Source: Lautropia dentalis (lineage in GTDB: Bacteria; Pseudomonadota; Gammaproteobacteria; Burkholderiales; Burkholderiaceae_E). Taken from it: DNA of 64,000 nucleotides. The position numbers and the translations under genes were made by a program. Shown here piece after piece: positions 1 through 9,335 of the stretch; positions within the stretch are counted from its first letter, which is position 1; each line of letters starts with the position of its first letter. The stretch spans positions 1,320,619 to 1,384,618 of the forward strand of contig NZ_RRUE01000002.1 of the NCBI RefSeq assembly GCF_003892345.1, given 5' to 3'. The notes under the pieces are model-generated. The model worked only from the letters and a program-made list of their open reading frames with translations. It was not told the origin of the DNA and ran no database searches.

Positions 1-1136
1 GTCCGTGCCGATGTCCTGGAACAGATTGTCGAACCTCGCCGGCGTGGGGTTCGCATCTCCGATCTCTTCTCCATCCCTGCGAAACGCCTTGATCAGCGTC
101 TTGCTACCCAGATTCACCGTCCGCTCGAACAGCTCCTGCCGCGCATCATCCTTGTCGGTCACCGCCCTGAAAGAGGGCTCTATGGTCGCAACCGACGCCG
201 CCGTCGTGTTGATCAGCGACATCCGGATATGACCAATTTTCTGAAACCAGGTTCCCGCCTCCGCCCAGCCACTTCGCGTGACGTCCTCAACCACCTGCTG
301 GATCACTCCGTCCATCTGACCCTCCGCATTCTGGCCCTGACCACGCAACGCCGCCACGACCTTCGCATCCGCTGCGCGCACAATCTCGTTGAAACGGCTG
401 CTTTTCACATCACTCCAGCCATCCTGATCCGCATCGTAAGGCCAGCTCTCAACCCACTTGTCAAGATCTCCCATCAATGTCCTGATTGCCGAACGCTTGA
501 TGGTGTAGGTCTCACGACCTATCCGCGCCAGTGTGCGCGAAGCCTGGGCGTTGCCATTGTCCCCCTGATCCGTCGCTTCAGGCGGCTGGGCCGCTATCCG
601 CAACTCCCCGCAGATCGGCTCCAGTCCCGCAAGATCGCTTTCCTTGTTGCGATCCTTGAATTCATAGACATCGTATCGGCTGTTGCCCAGATCGACGCGG
701 CGATCCCTGGTATCGCGATTGATGCCCACCTTGGGAATATTCGACGCCCCTCCGTGCTCCCCAAACACCTCATTGGCCGCCCTTGCACAGTACGCCGACA
801 TCACGTACTTCTGCGCAAACGAGCGCATCCCATAGAAGGACCCCGGGTGATTGATACCCTGCACCGCACTCTCCGGCGCAAGAATCCCCATCTCTATCCC
901 AACCTTGTACACCCCATTGGCCAGCCCCACTCCCCACAGCGCCACCATCAGCACGAATACCTGCGCAAAACTGAAACCCGCCGTCGTCGGCAGCAGCATC
1001 CCCATGCCCGCCACCATCCGCGCAACGGTCCACGTCGGGTTCCAGTTCCTGCCAAACACCTCTCCATCGTTGGCACTGTTGGCCACCCCTATGGTCATGA
1101 TCCCCAGCAGCAGCAGCCCGCCAACAATGGCAAGAC
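1..1136 (-). repeat. Long exact inverted repeat, left arm
   Basis: Position 1 pairs with 14454 and position 1136 with 13319 (coordinates sum to 14455); 1137 is the first mismatch. All overlapping reading frames in the two arms give the same translations, so the arms appear identical. The arms face each other and flank a 12.2 kb segment carrying the exported-protein operon and the IS3-family element. Confidence 0.92.
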
Positions 1137-1217
1137 ACTCCGCCCATTTACTTCGCGTGATGTCCTCCACCACCTGCTGTATCACTCCATCAACCCGACC
1201 CTCCGCATTCTGGCCGG
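1..1217 (-). pseudogene. 5'-rearranged, partial second copy of the DotA/TraY-like gene
   Basis: Read on the minus strand, positions 1136 to 1 repeat the plus-strand dotA-like gene at 13319-14454, with matching translations in every frame I compared; they encode residues ~61-439 of that protein. The gene runs off the left edge, so its 3' end is unknown. Its 5' end is abnormal. Instead of the first ~60 codons, positions 1217-1137 carry a diverged version of a later part of the same gene (the segment equivalent to 14117-14198), joined in frame. The frame is closed upstream by a TGA at 1273-1275, and the first in-frame ATG lies inside a predicted membrane segment, so no normal start exists. I read it as a silent or defective cassette. 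Whether it is expressed from a GTG or TTG cannot be excluded. Confidence 0.8.
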
Positions 1218-1291
1218 GAAAAAACCGAATCCGGCCGTGTCTGGTAGACAACGTCCGGATCCGGCGGGCCCATCAAGGGCAGGCCATGTGC

Positions 1292-1675
1292 TCACGACAG
1301 AGGTTCAGCGTGGTAGGCTTTGAGCCCGCCGGTAACCAGTCTGTACAGAACCCACACGAGCAGAACGATGGCCGCCGGCCATATCACGAGCCATGCAAAA
1401 GGCGCCAGGTAAATCAGAGCCGCAGAAAGGATCATCAGTACCATGAGGATGACAGCGCCAATCACAGACACCCAAAAGGTTCTGATCATGTACTCATGAT
1501 GCCCCTGATAGGACGTGCCGAGCGCCTCCTTCCTTTTCATGTAATTGATGATGACAGCGACAATCGAACTGACGCCACCGGTGGCAACGCCCAGCACATG
1601 CAGGACGTAGCACCAAAGCGTAAACGTACGCATGCTGTCTGCAGGAACGGCCTGGGTGGCTTGTTGTGTTGGCAC
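1292..1675 (-). CDS. Small multi-pass membrane protein (DUF4870-like)
   Basis: 127 residues with three to four hydrophobic segments. It looks like the DUF4870/Tic20-like membrane family: an N-terminal segment with 'CYVLHVLG', then 'SIVAVIINYMKR' and a later 'IRTFW' before the last helices. Function unknown. I chose the GTG at 1675 because AAAGGAG lies seven to eight bases upstream; the longer ATG-started frame (1717) includes that ribosome-binding site inside the coding region and lacks one of its own. It sits between the broken dotA copy and a lipoprotein gene on the same strand. No sign of a partner function. Confidence 0.7.
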   Translation of the reverse strand: MPTQQATQAVPADSMRTFTLWCYVLHVLGVATGGVSSIVAVIINYMKRKEALGTSYQGHHEYMIRTFWVSVIGAVILMVLMILSAALIYLAPFAWLVIWPAAIVLLVWVLYRLVTGGLKAYHAEPLS

Positions 1676-1727
1676 GACAATATCTCCTTTTTCAAAATTT
1701 GCACATAATATGCTCATACAAGCATGG

Positions 1728-1787
1728 TCAACGGATCAGGCTTCGCATAACCTGAACAGCAATCGCCACCAATACCAGCTTCCTCAT
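1728..1787 (-). CDS. Possible 19-residue hydrophobic small protein or leader
   Basis: A short frame starting at ATG 1787 has a strong AAGGAG ribosome-binding site seven bases upstream and encodes MRKLVLVAIAVQVMRSLIR followed by TGA. It lies just upstream of the membrane-protein gene at 1675. It could be a leader peptide, a small membrane protein, or the frameshifted start of a small exported protein. Only the ribosome-binding site and hydrophobicity support it. Confidence 0.35.
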   Translation of the reverse strand: MRKLVLVAIAVQVMRSLIR

Positions 1788-1886
1788 CTGTACTCTCCTT
1801 CTTCCATTTCAAAAACCATGCAAATCCATTGACTCACCGGACGGCGACGAGAACAAATATCCTGATCGCGACGGGTCTGCATTGAA

Positions 1887-3230
1887 TCAGTTCGCAGGAT
1901 CCCCAGCCTCGACACTCGGCTGTAATTCCACCTCCGAATCCCCTGTGATATAGGTACATGAAAGCGATACTTCTCCAAATGCCATGACGATGTTCAGATA
2001 TCCGATACCGGTATTCTTGTGGTAATCGCCAGACCGGTTTCTGGCTATACCAGCCGCCTTTGCAACCTTTTTTGGTGTTTTACCGGGGAACCGAACTTCC
2101 ACTGACATGCCGTCTTCATCCCCGGAAGAAGCAATGGTAGTGGGTTTCAACCCAAGCACAGTAATATCCCCCGACAGAGGCAGGGGGGTCCCGTCCATCT
2201 TGTACTTTTCTGTATTTTTCAGATAGGCATTAAGCTCTTCCATGGACTCCGGGTTATTGCACTTGATGGCATTCTGAATTAAAAGACTCGCGCGTTTTTC
2301 CTGTGATGACTGCTTCCTCTGCATTTTGGCGGTTTTTCCTTCCACGTCTGCCGGCGCCCCGGGGGAAGCTTCATCTGAAGAATGCCCGTTTCGGGTCGAT
2401 GCTGAACGCTTGTTCTTCGGCTCTTCGCTTGAGTCGTAACCCGTTATCCAGAGATTCATTGTCTGGGTCGCCTTCCAGCCCGTTTCGGCAAAAAACTGGA
2501 TCATGAAATTACTCGACCCTACACCGTCCAGCCCCACGGGCGAATCCTGCTGGTCCGGCTCCGCCAGCATGGGAGGTAACGGTCCTGTCGTTCTTTTGTA
2601 GCCGGTGTGCTGCCCGGCGGGAACCTGAAGCATGTATGTCTGGATAGCCGGCGCAAACGTCATGGCCATGCCAAGGCTGCTTTTCCAGCACACTTTGAAT
2701 GGATCAACCTGTTGGGATTTTTTGCCACTCCACCAGATGCGAGCCTTTGCAACCCAGCATCCATCGCCTGAGCCGCCAGACCCCCCATTCTGCATGCGCT
2801 GCCTGAAGTGGTTGGTCGAGAATGACCAATCGACAATCGTCAATGCCACTGCCGGGTATTGACCGAGCCCCTGACCATCCCAGGGATGTTTGCGCCACAG
2901 ATTTGCAAGAGGCGTTTCGCTGATCATGGGGGCATCAGTCCAACGGGGATCGAACAGCGCGACTTCCCCGGAATCGTTGCCATTTGCCGATGTTTGCCGG
3001 GTGGAAGACCCTCCTGCCGCTGTCTGCGCAGCTTGTCTCCCATCCTGCATGGCAGTGCCGGTGGACTTACCACCACGCGAATCTGCTTCCTCACCCTTGA
3101 GCAGTCCTGCAAGCGGATTTGGAATGGAGATGTGGGTTTTTCCATCCTCCTTCTTCTGCATGGTGATACACGCCCCCAGTGGCAGAGCAATCATCACCCC
3201 CGCAAACATCCTGCCCCACTTTCCTGACAT
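1887..3230 (-). CDS. Large putative lipoprotein of the accessory region
   Basis: 447 residues. The N-terminus is a lipoprotein signal with lipobox 'PLGAC' (Cys ~21), so the protein should be anchored in the outer or inner membrane facing the periplasm. I chose ATG 3230 because AGGGAGG lies six bases upstream; the longer frame adds 16 residues that would mask the signal peptide. A Gly/Ser/Gln-rich linker follows, then a globular part with Trp-rich stretches. The last ~110 residues (from 'KCNNPESMEEL' to 'SLSCTYI') resemble the core of the shorter lipoprotein at 27116-27805 by eye. Its GC content is lower than that of its neighbours. No family recognised. Confidence 0.75.
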   Translation of the reverse strand: MSGKWGRMFAGVMIALPLGACITMQKKEDGKTHISIPNPLAGLLKGEEADSRGGKSTGTAMQDGRQAAQTAAGGSSTRQTSANGNDSGEVALFDPRWTDAPMISETPLANLWRKHPWDGQGLGQYPAVALTIVDWSFSTNHFRQRMQNGGSGGSGDGCWVAKARIWWSGKKSQQVDPFKVCWKSSLGMAMTFAPAIQTYMLQVPAGQHTGYKRTTGPLPPMLAEPDQQDSPVGLDGVGSSNFMIQFFAETGWKATQTMNLWITGYDSSEEPKNKRSASTRNGHSSDEASPGAPADVEGKTAKMQRKQSSQEKRASLLIQNAIKCNNPESMEELNAYLKNTEKYKMDGTPLPLSGDITVLGLKPTTIASSGDEDGMSVEVRFPGKTPKKVAKAAGIARNRSGDYHKNTGIGYLNIVMAFGEVSLSCTYITGDSEVELQPSVEAGDPAN

Positions 3231-3608
3231 CACCGCCTCCCTGTCCGCACTTTCATGATGTTGTTTGTTGCTGACCACATTGTAGCTTATTTGATGAATA
3301 TGGTCCGTTTGCCGAAGATTTTTTTCCGTTGTTTCAGCACGAAATGCGCGAAACCGTGCACAACTGCCAGGCCGTCACGCATCCGGCGTCAGCGCAATTC
3401 ATCCGTGTCAGTGAAAACCCTGATTCAAAGGCGCAACGGGTTGCATGGATTACGGATCAGGAGCCGGGTGATGGCGTGTTGCCGCTCTCATGGGTACGCC
3501 CACGCAACAGGCTCATGATGTTCTCTATGGCCTTTTTGATACGTTCTGCCATTTCCTTCATCCGGGTCTCGTGGGACGCTTCTCCCTCTCCCTATGAGGC
3601 AGAATAGG
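3231..3608. other. Non-coding stretch between the lipoprotein gene and the IS
   Basis: No convincing gene on either strand. It is AT-richer than its surroundings near 3260-3330. A TACAAT-like -10 element for the minus-strand lipoprotein gene is visible at 3279-3284 (reverse complement ATTGTA), but I see no good -35. The IS3-family element begins at 3609 and may have separated a promoter or a gene end here. Confidence 0.4.
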
Positions 3609-3658
3609 TGTCCGATGTATAGACTTCCATAACCCGAGGGCGAAACAGGACAAGGAAC

Positions 3659-4141
3659 GTGGCCAGATACGGAAAGGCATTCAAGGACAGGGCAGTGGCC
3701 AGACTGCTGCCACCGGAGAGCGCTCCGGTGGACGTGGTGTCGCAGGAGCTGCACATCTCGGCAGCAACGCTGGAACGGTGGCGTGCCGCTGCGCTGGCGG
3801 CGCCCGACAAGGAGCGCATCTGGACGCCGGCTGCACGCATGCAGGCCATCATTGCCACGGCAGCGATGGACGAGGCCAGCCGCAACGCCTGGTGCCGCGA
3901 GAAAGGCATCTATCCCCAGGAACTGGAGCTGTGGCGAGAGACAGCCACCCATTCCCTTGAAAACCCGGAAGAGGCCTCACAGAAGGTGCAGCGCGTCACC
4001 CAGGCCACCCGGCGCCGGGTCAAGGAGCTGGAGCGGGATTTGAGGCGCAAGGAGAAGGCGCTGGCCGAGACCACTGCGTTGCTGGTTCTGCAAAAAAAGT
4101 TGGATGCGATCTTCCATCCGGACGGGGGCGGGGACACATGA
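3659..4141 (+). CDS. IS3-family transposase OrfA (HTH/leucine-zipper part)
   Basis: 160 residues from a GTG start preceded by AAGGAAC. The N-terminus has the helix-turn-helix typical of OrfA ('HISAATLERWR'), which binds the terminal repeats. The C-terminal third is a basic/acidic heptad-rich coiled coil ('RRVKELERDLRRKEKALAE'). A run of seven A (4092-4098) followed by G reads A_AAA_AAG in this frame, the classical slippery heptamer for -1 frameshifting into OrfB. OrfA alone usually acts as a repressor. Confidence 0.88.
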   Translation: MARYGKAFKDRAVARLLPPESAPVDVVSQELHISAATLERWRAAALAAPDKERIWTPAARMQAIIATAAMDEASRNAWCREKGIYPQELELWRETATHSLENPEEASQKVQRVTQATRRRVKELERDLRRKEKALAETTALLVLQKKLDAIFHPDGGGDT

Positions 4142-5229
4142 CAGCCCTGGAAGATCGCCGAATCATCGTCCGGCACATCGACGAGGCCCATGCAGCCGGA
4201 GCCCGGCTTGTGCCGGCCTGCAAGGTCGCTGGCATCACGGCCAGAACCCTGCAGCGCTGGCGCACAGAGGACGGCCAGGTCCTGCCTGATGGGCGTCCCA
4301 CGTCCAGCCGGCCCCGGCCGGCCCACGCACTGACCGAGGAAGAGAAAGCGCTCATGCTGGCCACTGCCAACGCCCCCCGCTTTGCCGACTTGCCACCGGC
4401 ACGCATCGTGCCGATGCTGGCCGATGAGGGCGTCTACATCGCCAGCGAATCGAGCTTTCAGCGCGTGCTGCGTGCAGCCGGGCAGAACCGTCGCAGGGGG
4501 CGGGCTCGTTCCCCTGCCAGACATCGTCCTCCCACCACACACGTGGCCACCGCACCGGGTCAGGTCTGGTGCTGGGACATGACGTACCTGCCCAGCAAGG
4601 TCCGGGGCCAGTGGTTTTACCTGTACCTGATCATGGACCTGTACAGCCGCAAGATCGTGGGCTGGGAGATCCATGAGCAGGACAGCGCCGAGCATGCCGT
4701 GCGGCTGCTCAGGCGTGTGGCGCTCTCGGAAGATATTCATGCAAAACCTCAGCGTCCGGTGCTGCACGGTGACAATGGCAGCACGCTCAAGGCCACCACG
4801 GTACTGGCCATGCTGAACTGGCTGGGTATCCGGCCCTCCTACTCGCGGCCGCGCGTCTCGGACGACAATGCATTTGTGGAGGCGCTGTTCAAGACGGCCA
4901 AGTACCGGCCGGAGTTCCCTGCGGGTGGTGTGGCCAGTCTGGATGAGGCTCGGCAGTGGGGGCACCGGTTCGTGGCCTGGTACAACGACGAGCACCGGCA
5001 CAGCCGGATTGGCTACGTGACGCCGAGCCAGCGACATTGCGGACAGGACGTGGACATTCTGCAGGCCCGGCACCGTCTGTACGAGATGGCGCGCAGCCAG
5101 ACACCATCACGCTGGTCGGGCAATACCCGCAACTGGCAACCCATCACGAGGGTCACGCTCAACCCGGAGCGTGACAGCGTGGCTCAGGCAGCCATCAATC
5201 CGCGCGATAACGGACAGGTGGCTGCATGA
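4138..5229 (+). CDS. IS3-family transposase OrfB (DDE catalytic part)
   Basis: 363 residues with an rve-type integrase core. The catalytic triad is visible: Asp in 'WCWDMTYLP', Asp in 'HGDNGS', and Glu in 'NAFVEALFKT' 35 residues later, followed by the conserved Lys/Arg region. An HTH-like segment precedes the core. Its ATG overlaps the OrfA stop (ATGA), and its frame is -1 relative to OrfA with no stop between the slippery site at 4093-4099 and this ATG. It can therefore be made either as an OrfAB fusion by frameshifting or by translational coupling. All catalytic residues are present, so the element looks functional. Confidence 0.9.
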   Translation: MTALEDRRIIVRHIDEAHAAGARLVPACKVAGITARTLQRWRTEDGQVLPDGRPTSSRPRPAHALTEEEKALMLATANAPRFADLPPARIVPMLADEGVYIASESSFQRVLRAAGQNRRRGRARSPARHRPPTTHVATAPGQVWCWDMTYLPSKVRGQWFYLYLIMDLYSRKIVGWEIHEQDSAEHAVRLLRRVALSEDIHAKPQRPVLHGDNGSTLKATTVLAMLNWLGIRPSYSRPRVSDDNAFVEALFKTAKYRPEFPAGGVASLDEARQWGHRFVAWYNDEHRHSRIGYVTPSQRHCGQDVDILQARHRLYEMARSQTPSRWSGNTRNWQPITRVTLNPERDSVAQAAINPRDNGQVAA

Positions 5230-5253
5230 TCCATCGGACAACTGCCTTGACTT

Positions 5254-7047
5254 TCACCGCTCTTTGGCAGGCACCTGTTTTGCCATGGACAGCATCTTTT
5301 CGGCGCCCCGTTCCTGATACTGCCGCAGGTCCTTCAGTTCTTCCGTACCATGCCCTCTGCCATCCTCTTCTGCAATCCTTTTCATGATCGACTCATGATT
5401 GGGAATCCACTTGTCCAGTGCACTGTCGGCCATCTCACGCGCATGCTGCGCCTCTTCCGGTGTGGTTGCCCTGTTCATGGCAAGCAACGATTCCTGATAC
5501 TCGATCTGCTGCAGTTTGGCATCCCGAATGGCGCTGAAAATCTCCGGGTGTTCACCATCGTAGCGGGTGGCCTCCCTGATCGCGCCAGCTGTCCCGGTAG
5601 AGATGGGCGTTGCGCTGTCAAAGGCGTCGGCCGGGTTATCCTGGCTGTCACGCACGGGCAGGCGTGACTTCGCCTTTTCCATGATAGACGACATCTCATC
5701 ATTCCGTCTTTGCTCGGTCGACAGATATCTGCTTCTGTCCTCCGGCCCCATGGACAACGGGGCGAGATGCTGCTCTGAAAACGAGGCATCACCCTCGGCA
5801 AACCCTGACAGGATCTGGTCCTGAATCTTTCTGTTGAGTCGGTACGCGGGTTTGGCATCGACCATGTCGGAGTATTCTCCCAGCAGATGCTCGGCCTTTC
5901 CTCCCGTTCTCATTTCCCCAATGGCTTCCTCCATGGACATGCCATGAGATGTGGCGAACTCTCCCAAGCGGGTTCGAAACCGGTCCTCATACTGGCGGTT
6001 TTCATCTGCCAGACTGGCGTATGCCTGGTTCATTCTCCGCATCTGTTCCACATTCTCGCTGGCACGCGTCAGCGCGTCATCAGACGCGGATAACGCCAGC
6101 GGGCTCGTGTATGTGCGTTGTGGTGCCGTAGCAGAGGCTGCGGGGTTTTTCGATGTGTGGACACCTTGTTGCGCGACACCAGACGACGCTGCACCGGACG
6201 CGGTGTCCTGCCGGGGCTTGGCTGTGACATGGAACGCCATGCCGGCATGTTGGGCGTGGGCCTGCTTTGCATCGGCTCTTTGCCTGAGCACGGCGGCAGC
6301 GGCTCTGGCAGCTACGACGGGGGCGCCAAGAACCTTTGCCGTTGCAAAGCCGACCGTCCCCATGAGTGTCCCGATACTGCCGGCAACGGCACTGACACCC
6401 GCACCAGCATCCGCAACACCCTGCGAAACCGGCTGCTGGCCCGGGACGCCCCGGAGTGCCATCTGCGGGGAAGGTTGCTGTACCTGGGGGTTTTGCCGGG
6501 ACGGCTCCTGCCGGGGTTGTGCGTGCACGCCCCGGCCTTCCTGGTTGAGCTGGGCAACAATCCGTTGCAGGCTGACCAATGTACCCGGTTCATCAGGCTG
6601 CTCGCGCATCTCCTGCAGTATGTGCTCGACTTCTTCCTCCGACAGCCCCTTTCCGAGAAGCTCGTCACGTACGATGTCTTCGTCAGGCATCCCTGGCTGC
6701 GCGGATGAGTCACTGGTCTGCTCCAGTTCCTCGTCGGGAACGCGGATTTCTGCTGACTCTCCGGCGCGAACCCCGTCTTCTGGCGCTGCCTCACCGGGAA
6801 AATCCATCCCTGCTTCAGCACCGGCGGCTGGTTCCTGATGTGATGCATCTGCTGAGGGCGTTCTGCCGACGGCATCACCGGTTTGGTCCGACACGCCAGT
6901 ATCCAGGTCTGGAATTTCATCATGCGTCATCTCTGTGGGGTCTGCAGGTCCATTCACGCCGGTTTCTGCGTCATTGTCCTGTTCTTCCTCACCCACAAGA
7001 GGCGCTGCAGTATGTGGCGGAATTTTTGGTTCGTCTCTGTCAGCCAT
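5254..7047 (-). CDS. Acidic 597-residue protein, last gene of the exported-protein operon
   Basis: Unrecognised. The first ~190 residues are very acidic and low complexity. Residues ~205-250 form a long Gly/Ala/Val-rich hydrophobic stretch ('GSIGTLMGTVGFATAKVLGA') that could be an amphipathic or membrane-inserting segment. The remaining ~330 residues are charged and mainly helical. No signal peptide. The start has AAGGGGG eight bases upstream and lies 12 bases after the M23 peptidase gene, so it is co-transcribed with the secretion-type genes. A cytoplasmic substrate or accessory factor of the DotA-type system is a guess from position only. Confidence 0.7.
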   Translation of the reverse strand: MADRDEPKIPPHTAAPLVGEEEQDNDAETGVNGPADPTEMTHDEIPDLDTGVSDQTGDAVGRTPSADASHQEPAAGAEAGMDFPGEAAPEDGVRAGESAEIRVPDEELEQTSDSSAQPGMPDEDIVRDELLGKGLSEEEVEHILQEMREQPDEPGTLVSLQRIVAQLNQEGRGVHAQPRQEPSRQNPQVQQPSPQMALRGVPGQQPVSQGVADAGAGVSAVAGSIGTLMGTVGFATAKVLGAPVVAARAAAAVLRQRADAKQAHAQHAGMAFHVTAKPRQDTASGAASSGVAQQGVHTSKNPAASATAPQRTYTSPLALSASDDALTRASENVEQMRRMNQAYASLADENRQYEDRFRTRLGEFATSHGMSMEEAIGEMRTGGKAEHLLGEYSDMVDAKPAYRLNRKIQDQILSGFAEGDASFSEQHLAPLSMGPEDRSRYLSTEQRRNDEMSSIMEKAKSRLPVRDSQDNPADAFDSATPISTGTAGAIREATRYDGEHPEIFSAIRDAKLQQIEYQESLLAMNRATTPEEAQHAREMADSALDKWIPNHESIMKRIAEEDGRGHGTEELKDLRQYQERGAEKMLSMAKQVPAKER

Positions 7048-7059
7048 GATCAGCCCCCT

Positions 7060-8187
7060 TCACTGGATTTGCGACTGCTTGCTGGTCGATGCCGCTCGGT
7101 TGCGGGCCGCATCTACCTGGGTGCGTGTGTTCTTCAGCTTCTGCACGGTATAGGTTGCGAGCAGGGTTTCGATCCGCTCCTTTTTTCTGTCGATGGCTTC
7201 CTGCATGTAGTTCACAATGGCGATGGTTCTCAGGTACTCCACCATCAGGCCACGCAGGGAGAGCTTGCGGATTTCCTGGTCCCAGGCCGGGTTGCCAAAG
7301 CGCTTGCTCGCCTCTGTCTTGAGCATTTCGTTGGCAGACATGGCGTCATATTCACCTATTGGCGGCAGAGGCGGCATGCCATGGGTCTCGCCATCTTTCA
7401 TGCCTTCCTCGGTACTCTGCCCGGCCGCACGGGCCCGGGCGGCATCTGCAGCGGCAGCCATCGCCTGGGCGGAATCCACACCTTCGCCAGCCGCAGCCCC
7501 ATTGAACAGAATATCGTGCTGCGCCTTGGTGTCGGCCCCCAGTGTCTGAACATCCTCCGGATGGCCATCACTGATCGGAAACGTATCGCAGAAGTAGGGG
7601 GCAGGATCCGTTCGCCATCCCAGTCTATTTCGCCTGAAGGCGTACTGAAGCTGATCCGGCCTGAACGGGCTGTTGCTGCGGTTATCTGCCTTGCCCTGAA
7701 ACGAAGCGGCCCGGGCCGCCTGCTGGTCCGCACTGCCATAGCTCAGGTGCAGATGCTTGACCATGGGCTCGCTTGGCGTGTTGCCCGATACCCCCACCTG
7801 CTGCCCGGCCTGCACCCGCATGCCTACCCTGATCTTCGGATCGAGCCCTCCCAGATGGTAATAGGCAACCACATCGCCATTGTCCCGCTTGATCAGCACG
7901 GCCGTGCCCGCCGTTTTCATGTCACCGGCATGGGTGACGAGCCCGTCGGTTGTTGCATATACTGGCTTGGACATCGCGCTTGTGGAGAAATCCAGTCCGT
8001 CATGCACGTGCGACCGGGTGTTTGCACTGCCAAAATTGCCGCTACCCCCGGGTCGCAGTTTGCCGAATCTGCCAGACACTACTTTTTTGTCGGTCGGCGC
8101 AACCATGCATGTCTGCGCATGCGCTGCCGTTACCTCCAGCAGCACAGTCATGGCAATCAGAACACGGGTAGCGCGCAGCATGTTCAT
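7060..8187 (-). CDS. Exported M23 (LytM-type) peptidase
   Basis: 375 residues with a signal peptide (cleavage after 'TAAHAQ'). The N-terminal half is an M23 metallopeptidase domain: the zinc ligands are visible as His and Asp in 'VHDGLDF' and as the HxH of 'KHLHLSYG', with the usual Gly-rich strands between. The family cuts peptidoglycan cross-bridges or stems in the periplasm. In secretion or conjugation operons such enzymes locally open the wall for assembly of the envelope-spanning machine. The C-terminal ~180 residues are helical and unassigned. Its start overlaps the upstream stop (ATGA), so translation is coupled to the preceding exported protein. Confidence 0.85.
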   Translation of the reverse strand: MNMLRATRVLIAMTVLLEVTAAHAQTCMVAPTDKKVVSGRFGKLRPGGSGNFGSANTRSHVHDGLDFSTSAMSKPVYATTDGLVTHAGDMKTAGTAVLIKRDNGDVVAYYHLGGLDPKIRVGMRVQAGQQVGVSGNTPSEPMVKHLHLSYGSADQQAARAASFQGKADNRSNSPFRPDQLQYAFRRNRLGWRTDPAPYFCDTFPISDGHPEDVQTLGADTKAQHDILFNGAAAGEGVDSAQAMAAAADAARARAAGQSTEEGMKDGETHGMPPLPPIGEYDAMSANEMLKTEASKRFGNPAWDQEIRKLSLRGLMVEYLRTIAIVNYMQEAIDRKKERIETLLATYTVQKLKNTRTQVDAARNRAASTSKQSQIQ

Positions 8188-9335
8188 TCTATGTCAGCCT
8201 GTCTACGCTGCGAGTTGGTCCGTCCGGCGTTGGCCTTTGTTACCTCCTCCGTTCCGTTCGATTGCGCCTCGTTGGCTACCAATGCGGCCAGCATGGCCTC
8301 CATGCGCTCCTTCTGCTGGTACTCCCGAAGCATGATGGCCAGCTTGAACCCCTGCGCCCGCAGAAGTTCGATCATCAGGCCGTGCTCGTTCTGCCCGCGC
8401 AGCATGGCCGACCATTTCTGGTGCTCCGGAGAGTTTCCCGAGTAACGCTTGACTTCTTCTTCGAACATCGCGGCCACCGATTTTGCTTCGCCCGTTTCCG
8501 TTCCAGCCGATCCGGAGTGCTCCAGCTCGATGGCCTTGAGGGAGTTGATGGCAGGTGACGTCAGCGCATCCTTGCGTGCCTTGGCCAGCACATAGGCATC
8601 GGTGGCAGCGCTTTTCTGGGCTCCCTTGGGTACGACATTATCAGGCAGCCCAACCATGTTGTTGATCACGCCCTTCTTTGCCTCGTTGACGGGATCGTCG
8701 TTGCCGCTGGACTCGAAAAGCGTTGCCACATCCACCGCAGCGCCGGGAAAGCCGCCAACGGTGTCGCAGAAGCCCGCGTCCACCTGGTCCTGTGTGCAGA
8801 ATTTCCGGTTCATGTCCAGCAGTTCCCGTCGTGCCTTCACGGGGCTCCGGTAATTCCCCGGTCCGGCCAGAACTTCCTGGGTCACGGCCTCTGCACGCGC
8901 TGCGTCCATGTCCACCTGGCGCACGGCCAGCGCCTGCCGAAATGCCGTCTGATCGCAGGGGTTGTACCCTTGTCCATAGGCTACGCCATAATCGAACGCT
9001 GCCCGGGACTCACGCCGCTTGATGTTGATCGCCTGTCTGGCGTTGGCCACGGTCTGGGCCGTGATCCTGGTGGCATCGGCAATTTGCTTGCCGGAATACG
9101 CCCGCTGTTTGGCCATGGTGATCAGCGACTGGTCCGTAATCAGCGAGTTTGCCTGCAGCTTCATGGAAAGGCCGAAGTCCATGAGGTCGAAATGCTGGCT
9201 GCGCAGCCTGTTGAACCACGAGAAGATTCCCTCATGCGGGATTCTCTCGTAGGTCGGGTAGCACTCAAGCGCCATTGCAGGTGCGGCTACATTCAGGACC
9301 CCAGTGGCAATACAGACAGCAATACGTTTTCTCAT
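8184..9335 (-). CDS. Exported protein A of a three-member paralogous set
   Basis: 383 residues from ATG 9335 (overlapping the stop of the preceding gene as ATGA); the longer frame antisense to that gene is not used. The signal peptide ends about 'APAMA'. The helical mature protein has a conserved layout shared with the next two upstream genes: a Gln/Ala-rich helical N-terminal part, a 'GYNPCDQ' motif, long helices, then a Cys-containing block 'RKFCTQDQVDAGFCD' and a C-terminal helical tail ending DIE. Probably periplasmic, with disulfides. I recognise no named family. The context (DotA gene, M23 peptidase) suggests a structural part of a type IVB-like apparatus. Confidence 0.75.
   Translation of the reverse strand: MRKRIAVCIATGVLNVAAPAMALECYPTYERIPHEGIFSWFNRLRSQHFDLMDFGLSMKLQANSLITDQSLITMAKQRAYSGKQIADATRITAQTVANARQAINIKRRESRAAFDYGVAYGQGYNPCDQTAFRQALAVRQVDMDAARAEAVTQEVLAGPGNYRSPVKARRELLDMNRKFCTQDQVDAGFCDTVGGFPGAAVDVATLFESSGNDDPVNEAKKGVINNMVGLPDNVVPKGAQKSAATDAYVLAKARKDALTSPAINSLKAIELEHSGSAGTETGEAKSVAAMFEEEVKRYSGNSPEHQKWSAMLRGQNEHGLMIELLRAQGFKLAIMLREYQQKERMEAMLAALVANEAQSNGTEEVTKANAGRTNSQRRQADIE

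Larger units (their letters stand above)
3609..5240 (+). mobile_element. IS3-family insertion sequence, complete
   Basis: 1632 bp with two consecutive transposase frames. The imperfect terminal inverted repeats begin TGTCCGATGTA (left, 3609) and TGTCCGATGGA (right, reading inward from 5240), the TG...CA ends expected of this family. No 3-5 bp target duplication is visible (left flank ends AGG, right flank starts ACT), so the copy may be old or one flank may have recombined. It sits 13 bp downstream of the 597-residue gene's stop, outside that gene. Confidence 0.88.

Noticed and set aside
1713-1787. Small lipoprotein made by a -1 shift of the 19-residue frame (would give an 'IACSG' lipobox)
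   Set aside because: The signal before the Cys would be only about ten residues, too short; no slippery site. Kept only as an alternative reading.
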